Positions 10,670 through 19,746 of a stretch of 64,000 nt of DNA are shown here, piece after piece. Both the position numbers and the translations under genes were made by a program. The stretch covers positions 1-64,000 of the forward strand of contig JAFAER010000245.1 of the NCBI GenBank assembly GCA_023423895.1, given 5' to 3'. The notes beneath the pieces are model-generated. The model worked only from the letters and a program-made list of their open reading frames with translations. It was not told where the DNA came from and did not search any database. Each line of letters starts with the position of its first letter. Position 1 is the first letter of the stretch. Origin of the DNA: Pseudomonadota bacterium. GTDB taxonomy: Bacteria; Myxococcota_A; Polyangia; Polyangiales; Polyangiaceae.

Positions 10670-13234
10670 TCAGAAGAAGATCGGGTTGCTCACCGCGAAC
10701 GGCTTACGCTCGGGATGGACCGGCGCGAGGTCGCCGTCGCCCTTCGCGTGGAAGACGACCCAGTGCCGAGCGCTGCTCTGCGAAGGTGTCACGTTGACGG
10801 CCGTCTCGTAGCGCTTACCCGGGCCCGTACCTTGCGGTGTCAGGGGAAGCACCTCCGTCGTCATGCCGTCGACGATGACCTCGAGCGTCGTCGCGGACAG
10901 CCAGCTCGGCGACTGCACCACGACCTTGTAGGCGCCCGCGGCCGACGTGCCGCCGGGGCCAACCCCGTCCGGCCCCTCCGCCGTCAGATAGAGCCCTCCG
11001 CTGATCGTCGCAGCGCCCGATCGCAGCACGTCGCGGACGATCTCGGGCGTGAGCCTCGTCGGATCGTCGTGTCCGAAGCGCAGGCACGTGCGCGGGTAGC
11101 CGACGGGCGACGTCCGATGATCGTGACTGTCCGAGTTGCCGGTCGCCCAGTACGTCTTGCCGGCGTTCAGCAGCGCGAACCAATCCGCGACCGAGGCATT
11201 GCGGTTCGCCTCGAAGTCGCTGTCGTTGAACACCTCGACGGCGCCAAACGTGTCGCTCCAGAGCTCGGGATCGCCGCTTGCGGTCGCGCGGTCGAACCCG
11301 GCCGCCGTGAAGTACGAGCTGAAGGCGGCTCCGCCGCTCGGGTGGTTGATGATGAGGACGGGCTTCTCGGGCAGATCGGTCACCTGCTGGAAGAACTCGC
11401 CCGGCTTCTTGCCGACCCAGTCGACGGCGCCGTTGTTCGGCGCGTCTTCACGCGGGTAGAGCGGCACGACGCCGAAGTGGCCCCACGTGAACGTCGTGAG
11501 CTCTTCGGACGGCATGCCGAACGCCCACTTCGTCAGGCCGAGGCGCTGGATGATCGGCTGAAAGTCGATGATCCATTCGTGCTCGCTCGACACCGGGATG
11601 TCGAGGCCGTCGGCGATGGCGCCCTTCACCTTCTCGTCGGCGGGGTCGGAGGAGTCGGCCGAGTAGAACGAGTGAATGTGGAAGTCGGCGCACATCACGT
11701 TGCTCGTGTCGACCGCGCGCCGAAGCTTCGCTTCGATGACCACGGGCGTCGCAGGATCCGCCGTGACGGGTGTGTCGAGGACCTCGTATTCGTACCCGCG
11801 CGAGACGACGACGCGGTGAGCGCCGGGTGGAACCGGCAGAGCGGTGCTGCCGGTGACGGCGAAGTCCTGCCAGAGGCGACCTCGTGCTTCGTCGCGAAGG
11901 CCGAACGTCTCCGGCGCAGACGCCAGGGCAGCCGTCGGGATCACCTGCACACGCACCGGGATCGGCTCGCCCGTCACCTCGTCGGTGGCTTTCACTTCGA
12001 TCGTCGCACGCTTCGGAAGCGTCAGATCGGCGACGACGGCCTCCGCACCGTCGGCGACGGGCGTGCTCGCCGGGATCGCCCAGCCCTTCAGCGTCGGCGT
12101 GAGCGCGGCGCCACCGGGCGAGGGCGGCACGTGAAGGATGTATTGCCCTTCTGCGTTCGTCCGCGCACGCGTGAGGTACTTGCCGTCCGGCGTCGTGGCG
12201 TGGACGAACGCTCCGGCGAGCGGACCGCCGCCGTCCTCCTTCAATACGCCGCGGACCTCACGCCACGGCGCCTCGCCGTACGCACGTCGCTTCGCCTCGA
12301 GGAGGCCGTCGATCCCGGGCGCTCCGGTGGCGAGCTCGAGATAGTCCACCGTCTTCTTCTCGCACGGCTCGGCAGAAAGCCCCTGCACGCTGAAGAGCTG
12401 GAAGCCGCTCACCTCGATCTCGGTCTGGATCGGACGGCCCTCCGGGGCGCGGACGAGGAACGCGGAGTCGCCGCTGTCGAACGCGACCCACGGGTTCGCT
12501 CCCTTCGGTCGGGAGAAGCCGTTCGCTTCGGTGAAGATCTGGCTCCGCGCCGCATGGAAGAACCCGACACGCTGCAGGTTTGCGAAGTCGACGATCTCGT
12601 CGGTCGCGTTCGCGATCGACAGACGGTAGACGAGCTTCTCCGAGCCGGGCTCGAGCACGTAGTCGATCGCGGCAGGGAACCCGTACTCCGCCTGCGACAG
12701 CGCCTTGAACGTGTCGAGGAACGGGATGTTCGTCAGCACGCCCGACACGCGCACGATCGCGGCCTTGCCGTCGGAGCCGTCGGCGATGACGCTCACCTTG
12801 TCCGGCTTGACCGTCTGCCGTGAGAGCGCAACGAGCATCTCGCCATATTGCGAGAGCCCCTTCGGCTTGCCGTCCTCACCGACCGGTTCGATCGCGACGA
12901 TGTCGCCGCCGAACGGAGAGTAGCCGTTGGCGCGTCCCTCGGCCTCGATGTAGACCGCGATGCGATCGTTCGCGAGCGCGAAGTCGCCGACGCGCACCTT
13001 CTGCCGGGCCAGCGGTCCCTGCACGATCTGAGAAACGTCGTGGATCTTTCCCGCGCGAGCCTGGCCGGCCGCCTTCGCCCCGAAGGGATCGGCGTGGCCG
13101 TCGTTGCCGTGCTCGTACCTGTAGTCCGCTAGACCACCGCACACGGCGAGCGCGGAGGCCGCGGGCTCGGGATCGGACGAACAAGCGAAGGCGGCCACGC
13201 CGAGCGCGGCCAGGACGAGCCCACGGCACTTCAT
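10670..13234 (-). CDS. PHP-domain metallohydrolase lipoprotein (CehA/McbA-like)
   Basis: ATG 13234 gives 854 residues with a clear lipobox AFAC (Cys18); an upstream in-frame ATG at 13315 lacks a signal at its start. Residues up to about 330 form an extracytoplasmic beta-rich region. Carboxypeptidase-regulatory-like folds follow (REVRGVLKEDGGGPLAGAFV, GQYILHVPP). The C-terminal half has PHP metal-ligand motifs: CADFHIHSFYSAD (about 515-527), SSEHEW, IINHPSG (about 631) and TGNSDSHDH (about 703). CehA/McbA enzymes in this group hydrolyse carbamate or related esters, and PHP domains are usually phosphoesterases. The substrate here is unknown. Confidence 0.85.
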   Translation of the reverse strand: MKCRGLVLAALGVAAFACSSDPEPAASALAVCGGLADYRYEHGNDGHADPFGAKAAGQARAGKIHDVSQIVQGPLARQKVRVGDFALANDRIAVYIEAEGRANGYSPFGGDIVAIEPVGEDGKPKGLSQYGEMLVALSRQTVKPDKVSVIADGSDGKAAIVRVSGVLTNIPFLDTFKALSQAEYGFPAAIDYVLEPGSEKLVYRLSIANATDEIVDFANLQRVGFFHAARSQIFTEANGFSRPKGANPWVAFDSGDSAFLVRAPEGRPIQTEIEVSGFQLFSVQGLSAEPCEKKTVDYLELATGAPGIDGLLEAKRRAYGEAPWREVRGVLKEDGGGPLAGAFVHATTPDGKYLTRARTNAEGQYILHVPPSPGGAALTPTLKGWAIPASTPVADGAEAVVADLTLPKRATIEVKATDEVTGEPIPVRVQVIPTAALASAPETFGLRDEARGRLWQDFAVTGSTALPVPPGAHRVVVSRGYEYEVLDTPVTADPATPVVIEAKLRRAVDTSNVMCADFHIHSFYSADSSDPADEKVKGAIADGLDIPVSSEHEWIIDFQPIIQRLGLTKWAFGMPSEELTTFTWGHFGVVPLYPREDAPNNGAVDWVGKKPGEFFQQVTDLPEKPVLIINHPSGGAAFSSYFTAAGFDRATASGDPELWSDTFGAVEVFNDSDFEANRNASVADWFALLNAGKTYWATGNSDSHDHRTSPVGYPRTCLRFGHDDPTRLTPEIVRDVLRSGAATISGGLYLTAEGPDGVGPGGTSAAGAYKVVVQSPSWLSATTLEVIVDGMTTEVLPLTPQGTGPGKRYETAVNVTPSQSSARHWVVFHAKGDGDLAPVHPERKPFAVSNPIFF

Positions 13235-13390
13235 GGGCCGAATGGTAGACCTGCTCGCGGCGGGTCGCGAGCGGACCCGCATGCCGTGTCGCGGTCGAGA
13301 CGCCGGGGCGCTCACGCGCCGCGGGCGAGCGTCTCACTCTGCGTGTCGGCCGTCTCGGACATGAGCGAGCTGTTCACCGCGGCTCTTCCC

Positions 13391-13420
13391 CTTCACGCGG
13401 CTTCACGCGGCTTCACGCAA
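13391..13420. repeat. Three tandem 10-bp units at the 3' end of the DUF4129-type gene
   Basis: cttcacgcgg occurs twice and then as cttcacgcaa at 13391-13420; the third unit contains the stop codon of the minus-strand gene at 13413-13415. The repeat could mark slippage and may have moved the stop codon, but no function is apparent. Confidence 0.55.
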
Positions 13421-14705
13421 GCGGGCGCCACAGATTCTTCATGCGGGTCCACACGGCGAGGTCTTTGCGGATGGCCCGTGCCGCTTCCGTCGCATGCCCG
13501 CGCATGGCGAGGGCATCGCCGCGTTGCACGGTGAACCCATAGCGCGTGCGCACGTAGATCTGGGCGGCCTGCTCGAGCGCGTTGGAGCTACGGTTCTCCG
13601 CGCGGATTCGGGCCATCAGCTGCTCGACCGAGTCGGCGGACGTCGGCACGACCCCCGCGTCTTCGGCCGCGATGCGAATGTACTCCCAGAGGTTGTCGAT
13701 CCGCTCCGAAGGAGGCGTCGGCGCGATCGGTGTCTTCAGGTGGCTGAGGAGCACCGCGCGCTTCGCCGGGCGATACAGGAGCAAGAGCAACAGCAGCGGC
13801 CAGAGCTTCGGGATCGTGTTCTTCGCGGCGTTCGCGAGCTTCTGAAGCTGGCGGGCGATCCCCTCGGCGTCGATGTCGGGGCCGTCGCGTGGCCTGGGAT
13901 CGGTCTCGGTCGTCTCGTGATGCGCCTCGTGGTCGCCTTTGCCGGTCCGCCAGAGGTAGGGAGCGAGGACGGCCGTGACCGCGAAGAGGAGCAGCGCGAC
14001 GACGACGATCGCGAGGAGGTTCTTTCGCGGGACCGCGCCCACGCGATTCGCATTTGCCTTCGGTTCCGCTTTCGAGATCCGCCGTGCAGCCGCGCCCGAG
14101 AGCGCCTGCCACATCTCGACGCGCGCGGCCTGCTTGGCGGCGAGGTAGAAGAGCCAGAGGACGAGGAAGCCCCCGAGATACGCGAGCGGTACGGGGAGCC
14201 AGGCCGCCGCCTTGTTCTCCTCCCAGACGTTGACGCGATTCTCCTCGTTCAGGATCACGAACACGCCGCCGATCCACCCGACGGCAGGCCAGAACGACGC
14301 GAACAGCTCCCAGCGATGCATGAGGGAGAGGAGCCCGCACGGGAACGCGAAGCAGAAGAACACGACCGGAACCGCGAGGTATTCGCCGCCGGGTGGCTGA
14401 CCGTAGCTCATCAGCAACGCCGCGCCGGTCACGCAGATCGCGGTCGCGATGAAGACCGGGAAAGCGCGGACACGAAGCAGCGCGATCACCTGACCGAGGA
14501 CGATCCCGAACATGCCCGCGCTCAGGCCGAGCATGAAGATGACGATGTCTTTGCCGCCCGCGCGCGCGTACCAAGCGATCGTGAGCAGGAGGACGAGCGA
14601 CCCGAGGCCGGCGAAGAGGAAATAGGCGAGCGCGGGGCGCCAGGCGAGGCGTAGCGCCTCCTTCAGAGGTGGAGTCCAGCGGGGAACGCGCGTGCGGCTG
14701 TTCAC
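13413..14705 (-). CDS. Multi-pass membrane protein with DUF4129-like C-terminus
   Basis: The start is GTG 14705, which overlaps the DUF58 stop in a GTGA arrangement; the longer upstream reading frame belongs to another frame of the DUF58 gene. The 430-residue protein has about eight hydrophobic segments (for example ALAYFLFAGLGSLVLLLTI, IVIFMLGLSAGMFGIVLGQ and NLLAIVVVALLLFAVTAVL), then a cytoplasmic C-terminus with VEQLMARIRAENRSSNALE and YVRTRYGFT, resembling DUF4129. DUF4129 proteins normally accompany DUF58, MoxR and transglutaminase-like proteins. No transglutaminase gene is present here. Confidence 0.75.
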   Translation of the reverse strand: MNSRTRVPRWTPPLKEALRLAWRPALAYFLFAGLGSLVLLLTIAWYARAGGKDIVIFMLGLSAGMFGIVLGQVIALLRVRAFPVFIATAICVTGAALLMSYGQPPGGEYLAVPVVFFCFAFPCGLLSLMHRWELFASFWPAVGWIGGVFVILNEENRVNVWEENKAAAWLPVPLAYLGGFLVLWLFYLAAKQAARVEMWQALSGAAARRISKAEPKANANRVGAVPRKNLLAIVVVALLLFAVTAVLAPYLWRTGKGDHEAHHETTETDPRPRDGPDIDAEGIARQLQKLANAAKNTIPKLWPLLLLLLLYRPAKRAVLLSHLKTPIAPTPPSERIDNLWEYIRIAAEDAGVVPTSADSVEQLMARIRAENRSSNALEQAAQIYVRTRYGFTVQRGDALAMRGHATEAARAIRKDLAVWTRMKNLWRPLA

Positions 14706-16414
14706 GGCGTCTCCAGCGAGAGCGCGAGCCCGCGACGGCGGACCAGCATGACCGGCGCGTTCGAGGAACGCGCGTGTTCGATCGCGAACGCCGTCGCGCG
14801 CGCGAGCTCGGCGCGCACCTTCTCGGGCTTGGGAGGCTTCGGTGCGAAGAGCTTCGCGAAGTCCATTCGGTTGTCGTCGGCACCCACGGGGTAGTCGGAG
14901 ATCAACAGGCGCCGGAGGAATCCGAGATCGTCGTTCGGTGCGTCCGGCACGACCGAAGCGCCATCGGCGATGACGAACGACGTGCCGGGCGCGGGACGTG
15001 CGGCGCCGGCTGCGAGCCCTGCCGAGACGATGATGCTGCTCGCCTTCGCGTTCGCCGGATCGATCCGCGTCGTGAGCGTGTCGGGATCGATCTCGTTCTG
15101 CCACGCAGCATCGGAGCCGATCGCGCGCCACTTGCGCTCCTCGCCCCGCTTGCACTCGATCTCGCGGACGACGACCGCGTCGCCGTCGTGCACCGGCGCG
15201 ACGAGCGTCACCTTCTCGCCGCGCTTCAGCAGCATGTGCGCGAGGCCGACCCAGCCTTCGACGAGCAGGTCGAGCACGTCGTCCATCGCGTCCGGGGCGC
15301 GCGCGACGGCCCGCTCGCCGGGGTTCAGCTTCCGTCCGCCCGCCGTTGCGGCCATGCGCCAACCCGGCGGCAGGAACGTGTCGAGCACGAGCCGCACGCG
15401 CGTCGGCGCGTATGGGATCGCCTCCGGAACGCGGACCATCAGGTTGCCCGTGTTGATGGACTGCTTCCAGTGCACGCGTCGGAGGTCGTCTCCGGGAACG
15501 TACTGCCGCGTGCGGAAGTGCTCCTCGGTCGCGATCCGCGAGAGGACGCTCAGCGGTCCTTCGGACTTGGACCTCGATCGCGGTTTGCGTTCGAACATGA
15601 CCGGCCGGAGCCGCGGGAGCGAGCGCAGCGACGCCGTCGCCCGCGATGCGACGAACACGCGGGTGAGGCCGAGGATGTCCTCGTACCAGACGTGCGCAGG
15701 GCCGAGGCGATAGACGCCGCGTGGTGTCCGGGGAAGCGGCGCGGAGACGGTGACCTCCGCGCGGGAGACGTTGCGGTCGAGCGCGAAGCGCGTGTCGCCG
15801 CCGAGCCGCTGCGAGAGCTGTTCCTCGATGTGGAGGCGAAAGCCGAACGGAACGGGGACGCGTGCCAGGAAGAAGCGCTCCTCGACGGGATCGCCTGCGT
15901 CGACGACGGTGGGCGACATCTCGCGATCGATCGCTCCGCGACCGCGGCGTACCCGATCGTCGAACGCGCGCACCGAGAATGCCGACACGAGCGTCGCCCA
16001 CGTCGAGGCGATGTACATGATGCCGAGCCCGGCGACGGCGAGCACGCTGAACTGCCCCCACTTCGCGCCGAGAGCGATCGCGACCATGGCGAGCGACACC
16101 GCGGCCATGCCGATGCCGCGTCCCGTGAGGATGCGTACATGGCGATCGATCGCGTCGACGAAGACGCCGAACCCGCGCCGGCCGTCCGCGCGCTGGACGC
16201 GGAGCTCGCGGCTCACCTTGATGGAGATCGCGACGAGCTGCAGGAGCAAGAGCGGCACGATGATCATCGCGAAGAAGCTCGCGAACTGTCCGGAGGTCTC
16301 GGAGACCTCGCGCACGTCGAACGCCATTCCGGTGAGGGCACCGGTCAGCCACGGCAGGACGAAGAGGAGGCTCGTGTGGAAGCCGGCTCGCAGCAGCCTG
16401 AAGAGCGTCCTCAT
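14702..16414 (-). CDS. DUF58 (vWA-like) membrane protein
   Basis: This 570-residue protein starts at ATG 16414. Two groups of N-terminal membrane helices (about 10-55 and 90-130) precede a cytoplasmic part. The DUF58 signature is present near residues 300-320: GDDLRRVHWKQSINTGNLMV, followed by VRLVLDTFLPPG, which occupies the vWA-like strand. DUF58 proteins work with MoxR ATPases in envelope or assembly functions. The gene lies next to moxR-like and DUF4129 genes as usual, but a divergent merR-like gene sits between it and the ATPase gene. Confidence 0.85.
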   Translation of the reverse strand: MRTLFRLLRAGFHTSLLFVLPWLTGALTGMAFDVREVSETSGQFASFFAMIIVPLLLLQLVAISIKVSRELRVQRADGRRGFGVFVDAIDRHVRILTGRGIGMAAVSLAMVAIALGAKWGQFSVLAVAGLGIMYIASTWATLVSAFSVRAFDDRVRRGRGAIDREMSPTVVDAGDPVEERFFLARVPVPFGFRLHIEEQLSQRLGGDTRFALDRNVSRAEVTVSAPLPRTPRGVYRLGPAHVWYEDILGLTRVFVASRATASLRSLPRLRPVMFERKPRSRSKSEGPLSVLSRIATEEHFRTRQYVPGDDLRRVHWKQSINTGNLMVRVPEAIPYAPTRVRLVLDTFLPPGWRMAATAGGRKLNPGERAVARAPDAMDDVLDLLVEGWVGLAHMLLKRGEKVTLVAPVHDGDAVVVREIECKRGEERKWRAIGSDAAWQNEIDPDTLTTRIDPANAKASSIIVSAGLAAGAARPAPGTSFVIADGASVVPDAPNDDLGFLRRLLISDYPVGADDNRMDFAKLFAPKPPKPEKVRAELARATAFAIEHARSSNAPVMLVRRRGLALSLETP

Positions 16415-16459
16415 CCGATGATGTCGAGGCTATCGTGACACGCGGCGGCCCTCCAGCCC

Positions 16460-16490
16460 TTGACTCTCCAGCAACTGGAGACATCACTCT
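16460..16490 (+). promoter_or_regulatory. MerR-type operator and promoter
   Basis: TTGACT at 16460-16465 is followed at once by the perfect dyad ctccag-caa-ctggag (16466-16480) and a weak -10 region around 16483-16490. Placement of a dyad inside an extended -35/-10 spacer directly behind TTGACT is the hallmark of MerR-family operators. The MerR start codon at 16499 is only about 10 bases beyond the -10, so the message would have almost no leader. Confidence 0.8.
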
Positions 16491-16498
16491 CCCTGGCC

Positions 16499-17410
16499 AT
16501 GGCGAAGAGGCTCACGATCGGCGAGCTTTCGAAGCGCACTGGTGTGCCCGTGAAGACGCTCCGGTTCTACTCGGACGAGGGACTGCTTCCTCCGGCCGAG
16601 CGGTCACCGAGCGGCTATCGGCTCTATGCCGAGGAGCACGTGCTCCGCATCGACCTCATCCGCGCCCTCCGCGAGGCAGGGATCGGGCTCGAGGCGGTCG
16701 GACGGGTGCTCCGGCGCGACATGAAGCTCGAGGAGGTGCTCCACCTCCGTCTCGGCGCGGTCGAAGCGCACATCGCTTCCCTTCAGAGGGTGGCCGCTGC
16801 CCTCCGCGCCGCGATCCGATCGGGAGCCACGGAAGCCGATCTGAGGAGGCTATCCATGGTGACGAAGCTGTCGAACGAAGAACGCAAGAAGGTGATCGAA
16901 CGGTTCTACGACAAGGTGATGGATGGATTTCCCGCGGCCAAGGAGTGGACGCGGAACATGATCGACGCGAGCATCCCGGAACTGCCGGAGGACGCCACGC
17001 CCCAGCAGCTCGACGCGTGGGTGGAGCTCGCGACGTTGCTCGAGGACGAGTCGTTCGTGCAGGCGACCCGAGCGAACGCGGTGCAGTTCTGGGCGAAGGA
17101 CGTGGACACTCTGGCGCTCCAGAAGATCCAGGGCGAGTTCTCCCGCGAGGCCGCCGCGGCGCGCGCCCGTGGCATCGAGCCGACATCGGAGGAGGCAGTG
17201 GCCTTCGTGCGCCGGTACGTCGGCAAGATGGCCGCCGCCGCCGGCGAGACCGACGAGCAGGTGACCGAGCGGCTGCGGACTCAGTACGACCGCCGCGCCG
17301 AGCGCTACTGGGAGCTCGTCGCGATCATGAAGGGCGAGCCGAAGCCCGAAGGGCAGTTCGCCGACTGGAAGTGGTTCGGCGAGGCGATGCGTCACGTCCT
17401 GACGGGCTGA
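16499..17410 (+). CDS. MerR-family transcriptional regulator
   Basis: ATG 16499 is chosen because the more upstream start at 16460 (a TTG) falls inside the promoter -35. The 303-residue protein has a MerR winged helix at residues 1-70 (LTIGELSKRTGV, VKTLRFYSDEGLLPP, SGYRLY), a dimer helix to about 115, and a long C-terminal region of about 185 residues with a helical, charged composition (EERKKVIERFYDKV, GQFADWKWFGEAMRH). The C-terminus is of the type seen in some large actinobacterial MerR proteins; its ligand is unknown. No metal-binding Cys pair is seen. The gene is autoregulated if the operator above is right. Confidence 0.88.
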   Translation: MAKRLTIGELSKRTGVPVKTLRFYSDEGLLPPAERSPSGYRLYAEEHVLRIDLIRALREAGIGLEAVGRVLRRDMKLEEVLHLRLGAVEAHIASLQRVAAALRAAIRSGATEADLRRLSMVTKLSNEERKKVIERFYDKVMDGFPAAKEWTRNMIDASIPELPEDATPQQLDAWVELATLLEDESFVQATRANAVQFWAKDVDTLALQKIQGEFSREAAAARARGIEPTSEEAVAFVRRYVGKMAAAAGETDEQVTERLRTQYDRRAERYWELVAIMKGEPKPEGQFADWKWFGEAMRHVLTG

Positions 17411-17422
17411 GACGCCGAGCGC

Positions 17423-18412
17423 TCACGCCGGCGCAGGCACGCGCTCGAGGCAGTGCGCGACGAGCTCGCGTCCGACGCCGGAGTCGCTCGTCATCACGCG
17501 GTGACCGAGGACGTCGGGCGCGAGCGCCTTGACGTCCTCGACCGAGACGAAGCCGCGACCGGAGAACATCGCGCGGGCCTGGCATGCGCGCGCGAGCAGG
17601 AGCGTCGACCGCGGCGAGACCGACCGAAGGTTGCGGTCGTCGGTGCGGATCGCCTTGAGGACGGCCACGAAGTAGCGCCGCATTTCCGGCGAGACATAGA
17701 TCTTCGGAACGGCCTGTTGCCAGCGCACCACGTCGTGCTTCGTGATGACGTGGCTGATGTTCGAGATCGCGGGCGACTGACCGAGGTGCACCTCGAGCAT
17801 CTTCGCCTCCGCCTCCTCCGGCGGATATCCGACGGAGAGCATCATCATGAAGCGATCGAGCTGTGCGGCGGGGAGCGGATAGGTGCCCTCGTCGTCGAGC
17901 GGGTTCATCGTCGCGATCGCGATGAAAGGCGTCTCGAGCTTGTGCGTCGTCCCCTCCACGGTCACCTGCCGCTCTTCCATGACCTCGAGGAGCGCCGACT
18001 GCGTCTTCGGCGGAGCGCGGTTGATCTCGTCGGCCAGGAGGACGTTCGTGAACACCGGGCCGGCCTGGAACTGGAACGTCTTGTTCCGCATGTCGAAGAC
18101 GTTCGACCCGGAGACGTCCATCGGAAGCAGGTCCGGCGTGAACTGGATGCGCTTGAACGTGCAGTCGACGCTCGCCGCGAAGGCCTTGGCGAGCATCGTC
18201 TTGCCGACGCCCGGCACGTCGCGGAAGAGGACGTGCCCCTGCGCGGCGACCGCCCACAGCAAGCGGGCGATCACTTCGTCCTTGCCGAGGATCACCTTGC
18301 GGATGTTCGCGGCGACCTTCTGGAACTGCTCCGGGATCTGCGGATCGACGGCCTCGGGCGCGGCGACACCCGGTGCGGATGCCGAGCCGGCGGGCGGGTA
18401 GACGTTCTGCAT
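17423..18412 (-). CDS. MoxR-family AAA+ ATPase
   Basis: This 329-residue ATPase has the usual family length. It shows Walker A DVPGVGKTMLA (about residues 64-74), Walker B LLADEINRAPPKTQ (about 125-138), sensor 1 IAIATMNP, and the MoxR-typical TLDRF-like element AAQLDRFMMMLSVGYP. MoxR proteins act as chaperone-like ATPases with vWA partners, here most likely the DUF58 protein coded downstream on the same strand beyond the merR-like gene. The 12-base gap to the merR-like stop leaves little room for a terminator. Confidence 0.93.
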   Translation of the reverse strand: MQNVYPPAGSASAPGVAAPEAVDPQIPEQFQKVAANIRKVILGKDEVIARLLWAVAAQGHVLFRDVPGVGKTMLAKAFAASVDCTFKRIQFTPDLLPMDVSGSNVFDMRNKTFQFQAGPVFTNVLLADEINRAPPKTQSALLEVMEERQVTVEGTTHKLETPFIAIATMNPLDDEGTYPLPAAQLDRFMMMLSVGYPPEEAEAKMLEVHLGQSPAISNISHVITKHDVVRWQQAVPKIYVSPEMRRYFVAVLKAIRTDDRNLRSVSPRSTLLLARACQARAMFSGRGFVSVEDVKALAPDVLGHRVMTSDSGVGRELVAHCLERVPAPA

Positions 18413-18476
18413 CGAAACCTCACGCTATCTCATCGGCCGGCGTTCATCACCGGGAACGGGCGCCTGCGCGCGCGTG

Positions 18477-19697
18477 TTACGAGGCTTCGCCCCAACGTGC
18501 GGAGAGAACGAACCTCCGGAGCTTCAGGAAGAGCTGCCGTGCGAGCGACGTGTTCATCGTCTCGTAGCCCCACATCCAGAACTCGAGCTTCTCGTCGTCG
18601 ACGTCCCAGGCGGTGGCGTACGCCCGGATCACCCGGCGCTCGCTCTCGTCCGGCATGCCGTCGACCGCCGCGCTCTCGCACATGAGGCGCACCACGTCCT
18701 CGCGGCGCTCCTTCGGGACGAAGTGGGCGACCTCCGACGGATGATGGACACAGAGCTCGTGCGGCGCGAGCGGCGCGAGGCCCTCGCTCTGGAGGAAGCG
18801 GTCGACGAGCGCGAGCTCCTCGGGATGGATCTCTCCGTCCGCCACGATCACGCTGACGAGCGGGTAGACGATCGCGCGCGGCGGCGCCGATCGCGGCGGC
18901 GGCTCCGGAGACGCGAGCGGGGCAAGCGGCGGCGGCTCCGGAGACGCGAGCGGGGGAAGCGGCGGCGGCTCCCGAGGCGCGAGCGGGGGAAGCGGCTCGG
19001 TCGGCGCCAAGGCGATGTCTTCGGCCGTCGGCAATGCAGCGACTGCCGCTACGCGCGGAGCTGCCGGCGAGATCGGACGCGCAGCTGCTTCGACGGACGA
19101 CACGGCGCGGGCCGGCGCGGCCGCCTTCGCCTGCGGCGTCTCGGGTGCCGTCGACTTCGCGCTCGCATCCTTTCGACGGCTGCTTTCGCCCGTGCGGGTG
19201 CGCATGCCCATGTTCGCGAACGGGTCGGCGAGGATCTCGAGCGGCTCTCTCCGCTGGAGCGCGTCGAAGATCTTGGCGACGTCCGGCTCGACGAAGGTCG
19301 CTCGAACGAGCGCGTCTCGTGATGCGAACCGTTCCCGTTCGGCCCACGCGTCGAGCGCGCGCTCCAGGTCTGCGACCGCCGTGAACGACGACGGCGCGTT
19401 CGTCTCGTAGAGCGACGCGCGGGCTGCGCAGCTCGGACACGCGCGGGCGTCGAGCGCCGCCGGGGTCAGCTCGAGGAGACAGGCCGGACAGCGGTTCGCG
19501 GGGATCTCCACCAGCGGCTTCGCGATGGGACGATCGAAGTGCCCCGTGCTCGCGACCGCGCAGAGCTTGCAGCGCGTCGAAGCCGGGACGCCGAAGCGGC
19601 ACGCCGGGACGAGCGCGTCGTACACTTCCACGACGCCTGCCTCGAGCCCACATGCGGTGCAGTCAGCGTTGAGCTCGACCGGGGCGAGGCCTGCCAT
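18477..19697 (-). CDS. Zinc-ribbon protein with Pro-rich linker and TerB-like C-terminus
   Basis: This 406-residue cytoplasmic protein starts at ATG 19697. The N-terminal part has several Cys pairs (CTAC, CKLC, CPAC, CPSC, within about residues 12-90), forming two likely zinc ribbons. A middle Ala/Pro-rich linker includes three 11-residue PPPLAPLASPE-type repeats. The C-terminus (about 275-395) resembles a TerB-type helical domain: LVSVIVADGEIHPEELALVD, then CESAAVDGMPDESERRVIRA, with acidic metal-site positions. The role is unknown. It lies 64 bases upstream of the MoxR gene on the same strand, so the two may be cotranscribed. Confidence 0.75.
   Translation of the reverse strand: MAGLAPVELNADCTACGLEAGVVEVYDALVPACRFGVPASTRCKLCAVASTGHFDRPIAKPLVEIPANRCPACLLELTPAALDARACPSCAARASLYETNAPSSFTAVADLERALDAWAERERFASRDALVRATFVEPDVAKIFDALQRREPLEILADPFANMGMRTRTGESSRRKDASAKSTAPETPQAKAAAPARAVSSVEAAARPISPAAPRVAAVAALPTAEDIALAPTEPLPPLAPREPPPLPPLASPEPPPLAPLASPEPPPRSAPPRAIVYPLVSVIVADGEIHPEELALVDRFLQSEGLAPLAPHELCVHHPSEVAHFVPKERREDVVRLMCESAAVDGMPDESERRVIRAYATAWDVDDEKLEFWMWGYETMNTSLARQLFLKLRRFVLSARWGEAS
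18893..18991. repeat. Three 33-bp in-frame tandem repeats
   Basis: Units at 18893-18925, 18926-18958 and 18959-18991 are near-identical and encode the Pro/Ala-rich linker of the TerB-like protein, 11 residues per unit. The third unit has drifted most. The array keeps the frame, so copy number could vary without breaking the gene. Confidence 0.8.
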
Positions 19698-19746
19698 CTG
19701 CGGACGATGTTATCCCGGAAGCGGTCGAATCAGAGAAGCGTCCGCG

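Noticed and set aside
14706..16487. Upstream extension of the DUF4129-type gene to 1024 codons
   Set aside because: The extension is Arg-rich and lies over the DUF58 gene in another frame; the GTG at 14705 overlapping the DUF58 stop is the natural start.
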